Origin: Thiosocius sp942490985
GTDB lineage: Bacteria; Pseudomonadota; Gammaproteobacteria; Chromatiales; Chromatiaceae
Reading direction: 5' to 3'
NCBI GenBank assembly: GCA_942490985.1
Contig: CALNYW010000005.1
Coordinates: 372,001-436,000 of the forward strand
DNA: 64,000 nt
Made by a program: the position numbers and the translations under genes. The notes under the pieces were generated by a model. It saw only the letters and a program-made list of their open reading frames with translations, was not told the origin of the DNA and ran no database searches. Positions within the stretch are counted from its first letter, which is position 1. Each line of letters starts with the position of its first letter. This document shows positions 26,705 to 37,100 of the stretch, piece by piece.

Positions 26705-29182
26705 TTACCCCGAGTTAAGCACCTGCATCGGCGGCACCGCAAGCAGGCGACGCGTGGCCAGCCATCCGACGAATGCCACGACCAGGGTGCCCAAACCGAT
26801 ACCAAACACCCAAACGGCCGGGCCTATCTGACCGGGCAGATCGAACAGCTGGATCGCGATCAGGTAGCCACTGACCGCCGCCAATGCTGCGCCGAGCAGC
26901 CCGCCGACAAACCCCAACAGGCCAAACTCGGCCAACACAGCGCCGAGTAGAAGCCGCCGCGACGCGCCGATCGTGCGCATCACCGCAACTTCGCGGGCCC
27001 GGGCATCCCGACTGACCTGGGCGGCGGCAAACGTCACCAGCGCGGCGGCAATCAGGGTGAACGCAAACACCATCTCGACCGCCAGGGAACCGCGCGCCAT
27101 GATGTCTCTGACCTGCGCAAGAATCGGCCGCAGGTCGAGCACCGAGACCGCCGGAAAGCGTTGTGCAATCTGCACGGTCAAGTCAGCCGACCCTTCATCG
27201 ACGTACATACTGGAGAGGTAGGCGACCGGCAGATCTCGCGCCAACATCGGCGTACCGACAACGAAGAAATTGACGTTGAAAGAATCCCACGCGACAGAAC
27301 GCACACTGGTCACCGGGGCGCGGACCTGTTGCCCGGCCACATCGAAGGTGAGCACGTCGCCAACCTTCAGCCCGAGGGTTTGCGCCATGCCCTCTTCGAC
27401 CGAAAATGCCGGCTCGCTCGACGCTTGCCCGGTCCACCAGCGGCCGGCCTTTATCCGATTGTCGGCCTGCATCTCGGCATTGAAGCTGAGGCTGTATTCG
27501 CGCGCCACGAACCGCCGCGAGCGGGCGTTCGTATAGGCGTCCGGCTGGACATCCGCGTCGTTGATCTTCACCAGGCGCGCGCGGGTGGTCGGGTGCAGGC
27601 CGGAATTCGGTATCTGCTGATCATCCAACAGTGCCTGCATCGCCACCCGTTCGTCGGGCTGGATGTTGATCATGAAGTGGTTCGGCGCGTTTTCCGGCAG
27701 GCTCGCCTGCCAGGTCTCGATAATGTCGACCCGGATCACGGCAAGCAGCAGCAGTAAGGTGATCCCGAGACCGAAGCCGGCCAGTTGCAACAACGTCAAC
27801 TGGGGGTAGCGCGCCAACGCGGCCAGACCCAACGCGGCCGTGCCGCCGGTTCGGCGCAGCGGCGCCAGCGCGCGCAACATCAGGTACCCGGCCAGCATCA
27901 GCAGCAACAAGGCGGCAAACACAGCCAGGGCGATACTGGTCGCCAGGCGCAGGTCGCGGACCTGCCAGATCATCAAGCCGACGAAAACGCCGGCACCGAC
28001 CAGCCAGGTCAGCCAGCCGGCGAGCCCGGGCGCATCGAGCTCTCGGCGTAGCACGCGCAGTGGCGGTACGCGGCCGACCCGCAACATGGTGGGTATCGAG
28101 AACCCGACGACCAACGCCATGCCGAACGCCAAACCGACCAACATCGGCCGTAGACCCGGCGCCGGCAGCGCCTGGCCGAACCAATCACCGACGACTGCCG
28201 TCAGCGCCTGTTGGCCAAGCAGCCCGAGCAGGCTGCCAACGCCGACAGCGATCGCGACAACAACGAGCAACTGGATCAGATGCCAACGCAGCACTGCAGC
28301 GCCACGCATCCCCAGCGTGCGCAGCACCGCAGCACCATCGAGCGCACGGTCGACGTAGCGTCGGGTGGCGAGCAAGATTGCGATGCCGGAGAGCAGACTG
28401 GCGCACAATGCCGCCAGGCCGAGGAAACGTTCTGCGCGTTCGAGCGCGGTGCGCAGTTCGGGGCGCGCGTTTTCGATGTCTGCCAGCGAACTGCCACTCG
28501 GCAACCGCGTCTCCAACCAGGCGCGCATCGTGGCGACCGTCGCGGCATCGCCAGCCATCAGTAGGCGATGCTTGACCCGGCTCGCCGGTCCCAACAGACC
28601 GCTGCGCTCGACGTCGGCATAGCTGACCATCAGGCGAGGCGACAGCTGAAACAGGTTCCCGCCACGGTCAGGCTCGTAGCTCAGGACCCCGGCGGCGCTG
28701 AGATCGATCTCGCCGAGTTGCAGACGGGTCTCACCGATCTGCGCACCGAGCCTGTCGCGCAGACGACCTTCCAACCAGGCCTGGCCCGGCAGCGGGGCCG
28801 CCGACATCTCGCCGTCCGGCGTATCGACCTGCAGCTTGCCGCGCAGCGGGTAGCTCGGCTCGACCGCCTTGACCTGAACCAGCACCGGGGTCTCGGCAGC
28901 GACGATCACGGTCGGAAATGTGACGATCCGCGCGGTCTGTAGACCCAAGCCTTCGGCATGCTCACGCCATTCGGGGTCGAGCGGGTCGCCCTGCTCGACG
29001 ACCAGATCGGCGGCCATCAGGGCTGCGCCCTGCAGCACCAGTGCCCGTTCCACGCGGTCGGCGAAAAAACCGACCGACGTCAGTGCCGCGACCGCGACGA
29101 GCACGGCCGCAGCCAGCAAGCGCAAGCCGGGGTCATGCAGGGCAGCACGCCAGCTGCCGATCACCGGGTTGCGCAGGCTCAT
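26705..29182 (-). CDS. ybbP: FtsX-like ABC permease (YbbP family)
   Basis: The 825-residue inner membrane protein has a first helix (LRLLAAAVLVAVAALTSVGFF), a large periplasmic MacB-like domain (about 45-230), two central blocks of FtsX-type helices, a second periplasmic region (GVFVGLMIWQV to SVAWDSFNVNFFVVGTP) and a final FtsX core (FTLIAAALVTFAAAQVSRDAR...EVAVMRTIGASRRLLLGAVLAEFGLLGFVGGLLGA). This duplicated layout is that of YbbP, partner of YbbA. The start overlaps the ATPase gene stop by four bases. The system lies beside tesA, as in E. coli, and is thought to move lipid-like or hydrophobic molecules. The substrate is not proven. Confidence 0.9.
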   Translation of the reverse strand: MSLRNPVIGSWRAALHDPGLRLLAAAVLVAVAALTSVGFFADRVERALVLQGAALMAADLVVEQGDPLDPEWREHAEGLGLQTARIVTFPTVIVAAETPVLVQVKAVEPSYPLRGKLQVDTPDGEMSAAPLPGQAWLEGRLRDRLGAQIGETRLQLGEIDLSAAGVLSYEPDRGGNLFQLSPRLMVSYADVERSGLLGPASRVKHRLLMAGDAATVATMRAWLETRLPSGSSLADIENARPELRTALERAERFLGLAALCASLLSGIAILLATRRYVDRALDGAAVLRTLGMRGAAVLRWHLIQLLVVVAIAVGVGSLLGLLGQQALTAVVGDWFGQALPAPGLRPMLVGLAFGMALVVGFSIPTMLRVGRVPPLRVLRRELDAPGLAGWLTWLVGAGVFVGLMIWQVRDLRLATSIALAVFAALLLLMLAGYLMLRALAPLRRTGGTAALGLAALARYPQLTLLQLAGFGLGITLLLLLAVIRVDIIETWQASLPENAPNHFMINIQPDERVAMQALLDDQQIPNSGLHPTTRARLVKINDADVQPDAYTNARSRRFVAREYSLSFNAEMQADNRIKAGRWWTGQASSEPAFSVEEGMAQTLGLKVGDVLTFDVAGQQVRAPVTSVRSVAWDSFNVNFFVVGTPMLARDLPVAYLSSMYVDEGSADLTVQIAQRFPAVSVLDLRPILAQVRDIMARGSLAVEMVFAFTLIAAALVTFAAAQVSRDARAREVAVMRTIGASRRLLLGAVLAEFGLLGFVGGLLGAALAAVSGYLIAIQLFDLPGQIGPAVWVFGIGLGTLVVAFVGWLATRRLLAVPPMQVLNSG

Positions 29183-29865
29183 GCCGCTTCCTGCATCAGC
29201 CGACCGGCATTTAAGCGCAGTACGCGGTCACACCGTTTGGCCAGCTGCAGATCATGCGTCACCAGCAGCAGCGTGCTGCCGGCCCGATCCCGGAGCCGGA
29301 ACAGCAGATCGATGATCCGCTCGCCCGATGCGGCATCGAGATTTCCGGTGGGCTCGTCAGCGAATAAAACCTCGGGCTCACCGGCAAATGCCCGGGCAAG
29401 CGCCACACGCTGTTGCTCGCCACCCGACAGCTGCCGGGGGAGGTGCGTCAACCGCTCGCCAAGCCCAACCTCTTTGAGCAGCACCTCGGCCTGCCCACGC
29501 GCGGCTTTCACGCCGCCGATCTGCAGGGGTAGCGCGACGTTCTCCAGCGCGGTCATGCCCGGCAACAATTGAAACGACTGGAAGACGAAACCGATGCGAC
29601 CGGCCCTCAAGGCGGCGCGCTGGTCTTCGTCCATCGCACCGAGATCATGGCCGAGCAGTGAAACCTGGCCTGAGCTCGGGGTGTCCAAGCCAGCGAGAAG
29701 CCCGAGCAAGGTCGATTTCCCCGATCCCGACGGGCCGAGAATTGCCACGGCTTCGCCGGCGTTGACCCGCATGTCGATCGCCGCGAGGATGTCGAGAACC
29801 CTGCCATCTGGCATTTGCACCTGTTTTGCCAAGCGAGTCGTCGTTATGCGTGTTTTGTTATCCAT
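29179..29865 (-). CDS. ybbA: ABC transporter ATPase (YbbA family)
   Basis: The 228-residue ATPase of the LolD/MacB class has Walker A GPSGSGKST near residue 45, Q-loop FVFQSFQLLPGMTALENV, signature LSGGEQQRVALARAF, Walker B VLFADEPTGNLD and H-loop LLVTHDL. It pairs with the YbbP permease, whose start overlaps its stop (ATGA). The start at 29865 lies inside the 5' end of the divergent tesA gene, whose start is at 29846, so the first codons of the two genes overlap by 20 bases on opposite strands. A later ATG at 29814 would remove that overlap but would lose part of the conserved first strand. Confidence 0.92.
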   Translation of the reverse strand: MDNKTRITTTRLAKQVQMPDGRVLDILAAIDMRVNAGEAVAILGPSGSGKSTLLGLLAGLDTPSSGQVSLLGHDLGAMDEDQRAALRAGRIGFVFQSFQLLPGMTALENVALPLQIGGVKAARGQAEVLLKEVGLGERLTHLPRQLSGGEQQRVALARAFAGEPEVLFADEPTGNLDAASGERIIDLLFRLRDRAGSTLLLVTHDLQLAKRCDRVLRLNAGRLMQEAA

Positions 29866-30487
29866 CTTTTTCCTGGTAGTTCTATCCGGTCTGCCATTGC
29901 GGGCGTTATCTGCCGAATCGATCCTGGTGATCGGCGACAGTCTGAGCGCCGCCTACGGTATCGACCAGCAGCAAGGCTGGGTCGCGCTGCTCAATCAGCG
30001 CTTCCGGCGTGAAGGACTGCGCTACCGCGCGGTCAATGCCAGCATCACGGGCGACACCACAAGGGGCGGACTCACCCGCCTGCCTGCAGCGTTACAACGC
30101 GAGACCCCCACCGTCGTCGTGATCGCGCTGGGCGGCAACGACGGGCTGCGCGGCTTCGCGCCCGAGCAGATGAAGGACAACCTCAGGGCAATGATCACGA
30201 AAAGCCGTGCATTTGGCGCGAAAGTACTGCTGTTAGGCGTCAAAATTCCAGAAAATTATGGCAGGGCCTTCGTCGAGAAGTTCCACCGGGTCTATCTGGA
30301 ATTGGCGGCAGAAACCGGCACCGCGCTGGTACCGTTTTTCCTCGAGGGCGTCGCCGAGACCCGCGCGCTGATGCAGCCGGATGGCATCCATCCCGCGGCA
30401 GCTGCACAACCGCGCATGCTCGAGAATGTCTGGGAAGGGCTCGAACCGCTGCTTGAGGAACCGGCGCAGCGACGGGCGGCCAAATAA
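29846..30487 (+). CDS. tesA: Periplasmic arylesterase/thioesterase TesA (SGNH hydrolase)
   Basis: The 213-residue product begins with a signal peptide (MRVLLSIFFLVVLSGLPLRALSA). SGNH blocks are GDSLSAAYG with the catalytic Ser, the oxyanion Gly in TGDTTRGGLTRLP, VIALGGNDGLRG with the oxyanion Asn, and DGIHPAAAAQ with the catalytic Asp and His. The enzyme hydrolyses acyl-CoA, aryl esters and lysophospholipids in the periplasm. The start ATG 29846 is set by the signal peptide, and the frame is open much further upstream. It is divergent from ybbA-ybbP, the same arrangement as in E. coli. Confidence 0.94.
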   Translation: MRVLLSIFFLVVLSGLPLRALSAESILVIGDSLSAAYGIDQQQGWVALLNQRFRREGLRYRAVNASITGDTTRGGLTRLPAALQRETPTVVVIALGGNDGLRGFAPEQMKDNLRAMITKSRAFGAKVLLLGVKIPENYGRAFVEKFHRVYLELAAETGTALVPFFLEGVAETRALMQPDGIHPAAAAQPRMLENVWEGLEPLLEEPAQRRAAK

Positions 30488-30494
30488 TCGAGAA

Positions 30495-30526
30495 AGCCAT
30501 CGTCGGCGCGAAAGCCGACGATGGCT
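30495..30526. terminator. Shared hairpin between convergent tesA and soxB
   Basis: A perfect 13-bp stem AGCCATCGTCGGC/GCCGACGATGGCT (30495-30507 and 30514-30526) lies between the two stop codons. It lacks a long T tract on either side. On the minus strand it is followed by TTCTCGATTATTT, so it may act mainly on soxB transcripts. Confidence 0.65.
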
Positions 30527-30534
30527 TGCGTGGA

Positions 30535-32442
30535 TCAGGTTGCCTTGCCGGGGTAGTCGGCAATGCCCGGGTCGTTCAACACGCCAACCAGCGTCGGGTG
30601 ATTGATCTTCGGCAGCTTCAGCACGTTGTCGGAGCCGCGTTTGGCCAGGATGTAGTCGTGCACCACATCCCACATCAGACGCCCCTCTGGTGTCCGATTG
30701 ACCGTTGCCCAGCCGGCGACCGAATAAGTGGTTCCCGCCTCGACCACGTGGCCGTTGTCGAGCATTACGTTGCTGATCCGCTGACCGAGCGGCTTGCTTG
30801 GCTCGATCGTGTAGTCGAGGCCACCGACGCGCACCATGTCACCACCAGACTGTAGATACGGGTCGGGATCGAATAGGTTATCCGCCACGCCTTCCAGCAT
30901 GTTCAGGATCTCTGCACCGGTCATTTCGGCCACATAGGTCTCCGCATAGGTCATCGAGCACTGCGTCATCACATCTTCCATCGTGATCCAGTCACCCTCG
31001 AGCGTCGTCGTACCCCAGCGAACGCCGGCCGACAAGGCGATATCGGCGTCGTATTCGTGACGCAGGGCGTTACACAGGACCTGGTCCCAAGTACCCATAA
31101 AGTTGCCGCGTCGGTATAGGGTCCGGTCGGCTATCGCGAGCTTTTCGGAAAGGATCTCGTCAAACGTCTTGCCAACGCGCGACTTGTTGAAAAACAGATC
31201 GCTCCGTCGCGACTCGACGATCGACTCGTCGTACTTGGTCTGCCGCATCTGGCTGATGTAGGCCTCCATCTCTTTGTCAGCCGGCAGCCAATCGGTGATG
31301 ACCGGTAGCATTTTGTAGTCCATACCCTTGAGCTGCCCGTCCTGGATATCGAAATCCATCACGCCGACGAATTTGCTGTTGGAGCCGGCGTTGGTGACCC
31401 AGCACTCATTGCCGTCGACGTTTTTGACCTTCACGGGGCGAGGGATGCCGTCGTGGGTGTGACCGCCAAACACCGCGTTGAGCCCCGGCACCCGTTCGGC
31501 CATCTTGATATCGACATCCATGCCGTTGTGCGACAGCAACACGATGGCGGCCGGTTTTTCATCTTCGCGAATCTGCTTGACCAATGAAGCCATGTCGTCT
31601 TCGCGCAGACCGAACGACCAGTCGGGGAAAAACTCCTGCGGATTTGCGTTGGCTGTGCGGGGGAAAGCCTGGCCGACGACAGCAATCCGTGCGCCGTTGA
31701 TTTCTTTGATCACATAGGGCTGGAAGGCGTGCCCGGTGTCTTCATCAAACAGGCCACGCCCGTCATATTTTTCAACCAGCGCCGGATATTCGTCGCTGAA
31801 CAGCGAATCGGGTTTCACGCGCACATTTTGGCCGATGAAGTCGCCCTTGAACAAAGCCACGTTCGACAACACCTCGTCTTCGCGATAGGTAAACTCCCAG
31901 TGCCCGACCATCACATCGAGGCCGAGAATGTTCGATGCCTCGACCATGTCCACTCCACGCGTCCACAGCGACGTACCCGAGCCTTGCCAGAGGTCGCCGC
32001 CATCGATGGTCAGGGTGTTGGCGCGTCCGCCCGCTTGTTCACGCAACTGGTCAAGCAGCGATTTTAGCTGCGCGAATCCCCCGGTTTGTCCAAATTTCAG
32101 TGCCGCTTCGTCGAAATTCAAATAGGTATAGGCGTAGGCCTCGGGTGAGCCCGGGTCCAAACCCATTTTTTCGAGCAGCTTTTCACCGACAATGTGCGGC
32201 GGCCTGCCGAACGCGTCGCCGACGCCAAGATTGACATTCGGCTCGCGAAAATAAACCGGGCGGAGTTGACCGTGGACGTCGGTGATGTGGAGTATGCGAA
32301 CACTGCCCCGCAGCGGCGCGTCGTAAAAGCCATCCGGCATCTTGGTGCCTGCCATGACCCGGTTGGCGACCAATGGTGCGGCACCCGCGGCAGCCCCCAG
32401 GCCCATCACTTTCAGAAAATCACGGCGGTCGATCTTTGGCAT
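30535..32442 (-). CDS. soxB: Thiosulfohydrolase SoxB
   Basis: SoxB is the dimanganese periplasmic enzyme that hydrolyses sulfate from the SoxYZ-bound thiosulfonate in the Sox pathway. ATG 32442 gives a Tat-type N-terminus (MPKIDRRDFLKVMGLGAAAG). The metallophosphatase motifs are HITDVHGQLRP, TIDGGDLWQGSG, VGHWEFTY, IVLLSHNGMDVD and VFGGHTHDGIP, and the SoxB signature GSGTSLWTRG is present. Length (635 residues) is typical of the lipid-free form. No soxXA, soxYZ or soxCD gene is within the window, so the rest of the pathway must be elsewhere, as in many sulfur-storing gammaproteobacteria. It is divergent from the HupE-like gene. Confidence 0.97.
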   Translation of the reverse strand: MPKIDRRDFLKVMGLGAAAGAAPLVANRVMAGTKMPDGFYDAPLRGSVRILHITDVHGQLRPVYFREPNVNLGVGDAFGRPPHIVGEKLLEKMGLDPGSPEAYAYTYLNFDEAALKFGQTGGFAQLKSLLDQLREQAGGRANTLTIDGGDLWQGSGTSLWTRGVDMVEASNILGLDVMVGHWEFTYREDEVLSNVALFKGDFIGQNVRVKPDSLFSDEYPALVEKYDGRGLFDEDTGHAFQPYVIKEINGARIAVVGQAFPRTANANPQEFFPDWSFGLREDDMASLVKQIREDEKPAAIVLLSHNGMDVDIKMAERVPGLNAVFGGHTHDGIPRPVKVKNVDGNECWVTNAGSNSKFVGVMDFDIQDGQLKGMDYKMLPVITDWLPADKEMEAYISQMRQTKYDESIVESRRSDLFFNKSRVGKTFDEILSEKLAIADRTLYRRGNFMGTWDQVLCNALRHEYDADIALSAGVRWGTTTLEGDWITMEDVMTQCSMTYAETYVAEMTGAEILNMLEGVADNLFDPDPYLQSGGDMVRVGGLDYTIEPSKPLGQRISNVMLDNGHVVEAGTTYSVAGWATVNRTPEGRLMWDVVHDYILAKRGSDNVLKLPKINHPTLVGVLNDPGIADYPGKAT

Positions 32443-32642
32443 ACTAAGAGCCCTGTCGGTTGAAGTGTTGATCGGCAAACTTGAAATCTGAAATGGCTAG
32501 CAGAGCCATTCCTCACATCGCGGCATTGTTATTGTCATCGTCCGCGGCCGTTGAGTGTAGCAACGCACGGCGTGTGACTCTACCATTCCGCGGTGCGAGC
32601 AACCCGCGGCAGCGTCGCTCTGTCCTCAAACCCCAAAATCCA

Positions 32643-33797
32643 ATGCCTAAAATAGTTGTGGTTCTTGTTCGCCTGCTCGTTGCCCTTGGCCTGCTGGGGT
32701 CGCTGGCCCCGGCGGCGGCTGACGTCGTCAAGCCTGCCCTCGTCGAGATCAGCGTGTACAACGACGGACGGCTCGAGGTAGAGATCCGCGCAAGCATAGA
32801 GGCACTGCTGACCGGGATCAACGGACAGTATCAAAACACCACCGAGGCGCCGACGGCGGAAGAATATGACCGCCTGCGCGTCTTGGCGGCGGATGAGCTG
32901 CAAACGGCCTTTGACCCGTTCCGACAACGCATGTTGGAAGCGATAGAGCTCCAGCTGGACGACACCAAGGCCCCCCTGCAGATTACCAAAACCGATATTC
33001 CGGTCCCTGGCTACACGAAGGTACCCCGCATCAGCGTGATCGTGTTGGAGGGAGAGGTGCCAGAAGGGTCCCGTGCTCTGACCTGGTACTACCCATCCGC
33101 GTTTGGTGACAACGCCGTTCGCGTTCGGCAGATCGACGAGATACAGGAAAAGTGGCATTGGTCGGCATGGCAGTGGATCCGTGAGGATCGCGCCAGCGAC
33201 GCCTTTTCGCTGACCGAGGTGTTCAGCCCGCCCGGACCGCTGGATATCGCCAAGGAATACACGCAAGCCGGCTTCGATCACATCGTCCCGCGCGGGGCGG
33301 ATCACATCCTGTTTGTGATCGGGCTATTTCTGCTCAGCACCCAGGTCAAACCTCTGCTCTGGCAAGTGACGATGTTCACCATTGCTCATTCGATAACGCT
33401 TGGCCTAGCAATGGCGGACATTATCAAGTTGCCGGCCAGCGTCGTCGAACCACTCATCGCGCTGTCGATTGCCTATATCGGCATCGAGAACATCTGGCAC
33501 CGGCGTCTGCACAACAGTCGCCTCTTGTTGGTATTCGGGTTTGGATTGCTGCATGGGCTCGGCTTCGCCAGCATGCTGTCCGACTTCGGGATGCCGGAAG
33601 ACGCCTTTCTGACCGCGCTGATCAGCTTCAACGTCGGCGTCGAGCTCGGCCAACTGGCCGTCCTGGCAATCGCTTACCTCACGGTTGGCTTTTGGTTTGG
33701 CAACAAAGACTTTTACCGCAATGTGATCGTCATTCCCGGCTCGCTGCTGATCGGCGTAGTCGGCCTCATCTGGACGTGGCAGCGCTTGAGCTTCTAG
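32643..33797 (+). CDS. HupE/UreJ-type membrane protein with periplasmic domain
   Basis: The 384-residue product has a signal peptide (VVVLVRLLVALGLLGSLAPAAA), a periplasmic domain of about 200 residues (VEISVYNDGRLEVEIRASIEALL...) and a C-terminal membrane part with about six helices typical of the HupE/UreJ_2 family: FDHIVPRGADHILFVIGLFLL, WQVTMFTIAHSITLGLAMA, LLLVFGFGLLHGLGFA and FNVGVELGQLAVLAIAYL. His and Asp residues in these helices suggest metal (Ni or Co) handling, but this is not proven for this subfamily. ATG 32643 is chosen because the signal peptide follows directly. The TAG stop lies within the terminal repeat of the element downstream. Confidence 0.85.
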   Translation: MPKIVVVLVRLLVALGLLGSLAPAAADVVKPALVEISVYNDGRLEVEIRASIEALLTGINGQYQNTTEAPTAEEYDRLRVLAADELQTAFDPFRQRMLEAIELQLDDTKAPLQITKTDIPVPGYTKVPRISVIVLEGEVPEGSRALTWYYPSAFGDNAVRVRQIDEIQEKWHWSAWQWIREDRASDAFSLTEVFSPPGPLDIAKEYTQAGFDHIVPRGADHILFVIGLFLLSTQVKPLLWQVTMFTIAHSITLGLAMADIIKLPASVVEPLIALSIAYIGIENIWHRRLHNSRLLLVFGFGLLHGLGFASMLSDFGMPEDAFLTALISFNVGVELGQLAVLAIAYLTVGFWFGNKDFYRNVIVIPGSLLIGVVGLIWTWQRLSF

Positions 33798-34122
33798 CCT
33801 GCAAATTGCACCAGTATCCGGGATGATCGCGCCGGCCAGGTGCGGTTGGACGCCGCTCTGGAACGACAATACCGCCTGGAGCGGTATTGCGCGCAAGCCC
33901 CGCAGGGGTGAGGCGCAGGGAAGCGCCGAACAGGACCATAGCCTTAGCTATGGTTTGAGCGAAGAGCAAGTACAAGTGTGCCTGGACAAGCGAGGGCCCG
34001 GATAGATCACAGGCGAGTTACAAACTGTAACAGCAATGAGCTACGACGATTTCGACATCCAGCATACCCATTACGGATCAAACGCATCCGCCTGTGATCG
34101 ACTGGTGCAATTTGCAGGCTAG
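33794..34122. mobile_element. MITE-like element with 22-bp terminal inverted repeats bounded by CTAG
   Basis: The 22 bases at 33794-33815 are the exact reverse complement of those at 34101-34122. Each begins or ends with CTAG next to CCTGCAAATTGCACCAGT. CTAG may be a target duplication, which leaves 18-bp terminal repeats. Inside lie a second inverted pair of 11 bp (34005-34015/34089-34099) and perfect hairpins at 33867-33889, 33935-33954 and near 34016-34030. No transposase can be encoded in 329 bp. The TAG stop codons of both flanking genes fall inside the two ends, so insertion may have set their present C-termini. Related end sequences occur at 38527 and 48434. Confidence 0.7.
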
Positions 34123-37100
34123 CCCCCTCGGGCAGAGGCATTGATTGCCGTTCGAGGCAAGGGATCGAGCAGGTCGTCTAACAGTGTCGGTCGCGAAATC
34201 GCATAACCCTGAGCATAATCGACGCCGATTTCGGCCACCAGATTGAGAATCTTTTCATCGGCGACGTACTCGGCAATGGTCTGCTTGCCAAGGAACTGGC
34301 CAATCTCATTGATCGACTTGACGACCGCATAGTCACTGCGATCAGCAGCAATCTTGCGCACGAAAGCGCCGTCGATCTTCAACCAGTCGACCGGCAACTC
34401 CTTGAGGTAGGAATAAGATGCCAACCCGCTGCCGAAATCATCCAAAGCAACATGACAACCGAGACGCTTGAGATCCTGCACGATACCGGCACTGGCGGCC
34501 AGATCGGCCACCGCAGCGGTCTCGGTTACCTCGAAACTCAGCCAGGAAGGATCGATTTCGGTGCGTTGAAACTGCTCGCGGATGAAATCTATGAACGCCG
34601 GGTCGCTCGCCGTCTGCCCGGACAAGTTGACGGCCAACCCCTGCACTCGCGGCATCACAACACGGTTGGCAGCAATCCATTCCATCACGGTTCGCGTCAC
34701 CCATCGGTCAACCGAGCGCATGCGGTTATAACGCTCGGCCGCGTCAATGAATTCGGCGATAGGCAATGATTCCTGGTTACCATCGGACACTCCGAGCAAC
34801 ACCTCGTAGTGACCGACCAGTCCGGCATCCGCCCGAACCGGCACGATCGGCTGACAGCGCAGGTTCAACTGGCCGCGTTCCAGTGCGTCATCGACGCGCA
34901 CGACCCATTCGACGGACTTACGGTGCTTTTGAATCTCTGGGTCGTCGTCTTTGTAGCAATAGACCCGGTTGCCGCCGTTGGCTTTGGCCGCAGACAGGGC
35001 ATCGTCGGCGGCCTGCAATAGGACACCGAGCGCGCTATCGGCGGCGCTTACCTCTACAAGACCGATAGAGATGCTGGCCGACAGTGTCTGGTCCGCCACC
35101 CGGAAGGGCATACTGACGACTTTATTGCGCAGCTGTTCTGCATATCCGGTGGCGTCGCTTACCGCCGCGTCAGGGCAAAACACAGCAAACTTATCCGCAC
35201 CGACGTGAGCGAGCACCTGGGCACCCCGCGCCTGTTCCAGCAACCGGGCTACCGCAACCAGCAGGCGATCGCCGGCCTCGAAACCATGCATATCATTGAC
35301 CAGCCGAAACTGGTCGATATCGATCCACAGCAACGCGCCGGGCTCCCTGCTCGGGCGTCGCAGCACCTGTTCGAGCGCGGCCTTGAACTGGTTGCGGTTG
35401 ATCAAGCCAGTCAGGGAATCATGCGATGCCTGATGCGAAAGTCGCTGTTCCATGCGCGACAACAGCGTATCCAGGGCCTGCTCGGTCAACGGCTTGCCAT
35501 CGACCTGCTCCAGCTGCACTTCCCGACGATACAGGCCGAGCGCCAGTTCGGCGCGGCCGATATCCCTCGCCTTCAGCCCCCGGTAGTCAACGAGGGTGAA
35601 TAGCCCCCTGTCCTGCCGAATCCACGCGACGCGCAGCCCGTTCGCGGCGCCCTCGCCGAGTGCCAGGAAACGCAGTCGGTCACCGACATGGATGGTTTCG
35701 CAACTCGCCAGTATCCGCGGCCAGGCATCGGCTGCAATCCCCGCCGGCACATCCAGCGAGCCGGCCGGATCCGTCGGCTCGGGCAATGGCGCGAAGCGAA
35801 CCAAGCGCACGGGGTGATTGCCGGTTTGCAAGAGCTCGCTGCGCAGCCGTTTTTCGACCGCGGCAACGCGAAACGGATCGAACGCTGTATTGGCAAGTTC
35901 AGCCGCCACGCCCTCAAGTAAGGCATCCGGCGAGATGTCGCCCGGGTCGCAGTCATAGGCCTCGCCGCCAAGTTTCGCCACCAGTACATCAACCATGTGC
36001 AGATAGTTGGCGAAGCCTGCGCCATCGCGGCCCTCCCTGAGTGCTGCCAGTTCCAACACCGACCGCCAGCCCGTCTCCAGCAGTTCGAGGACCACCTCGG
36101 GCACCTCACGACCGGCATAACGCTCGTTCAACAACGCCACGACACGGGCACGCGAGGACCGAATCCGTTCTTGCCCGTCACTGGCCTCAACGACACGCTC
36201 AACGTTATGTTGGTAGTGCCGGCTTTGTTCCTCGGTCAGACCATTTAGCCCTTTGGCAACCGCCTGGACCGTGTGTTCATCATTTTGGCCCCGCGCAATC
36301 GGCTCGAGCAGCCGGTTGACCCGCTGACGCGTTGCATCCGATGCGAGAGGTGCATCTGGCGCTGGCCTGAACATTTGCAGATGACCCAAGGCATCGATGA
36401 TCTCGCGCAGTGGATGGTCCGGTTGGTGGAACAACTGCGGATCTGCGATCGCCTGTTTCTGTAGGGGATCCCCCAGCAACGCCAGCCAAGACTGCAGGCT
36501 CTCCGTCATCCCTGGCAGGTTTTGGACCTGCTGCAACAAGTCGCCCGCCATCTCCGCACGTTGCGCACTGCTACGCGCCTGCGCCCCGGCAATGACGCTG
36601 GGATCAACCGGCACCGACAAACCAGGCGCGCCCCAGCGTTCAGCTGCTGGCGATGGCGTTTCCGGCGCGCGCTCCGACACGGCATCGGCGGCCACCGATC
36701 CGTCTTCCGGCAACCTCCCGGCGCTCGACTGTGCAACCACGGCCTTGTTCCCGCCGCCCAGTGGGCGGTTCCGCGCAGCCGGGGCGCCTATCGCATCGAG
36801 CGCGGCATCGAGTTCCGCATAAAAATCGGCGAGGCGATCGCCAAGCACTTGATTGACGGCCCCGAACAGCACGGCCCGGGTGGTCTTGCCGACCGCAAGC
36901 TCCTGGGCGATCAATTTGACCGCATTGGTGAACTGCTGGGGCTCAAAAGGGGTGTGCAGCGCGGGCGAGGCGTCATCACCATGCAGCGCCGCCAGGCGGG
37001 AGCCCAGCGCGCCCAGCTGTTTGCTGAAACGCCTTTCCAATGATGTCGCGACCCGCGAGGACTCCAGCCAACGTTCAAACTCGTCAGGGTCGACCAGCGT

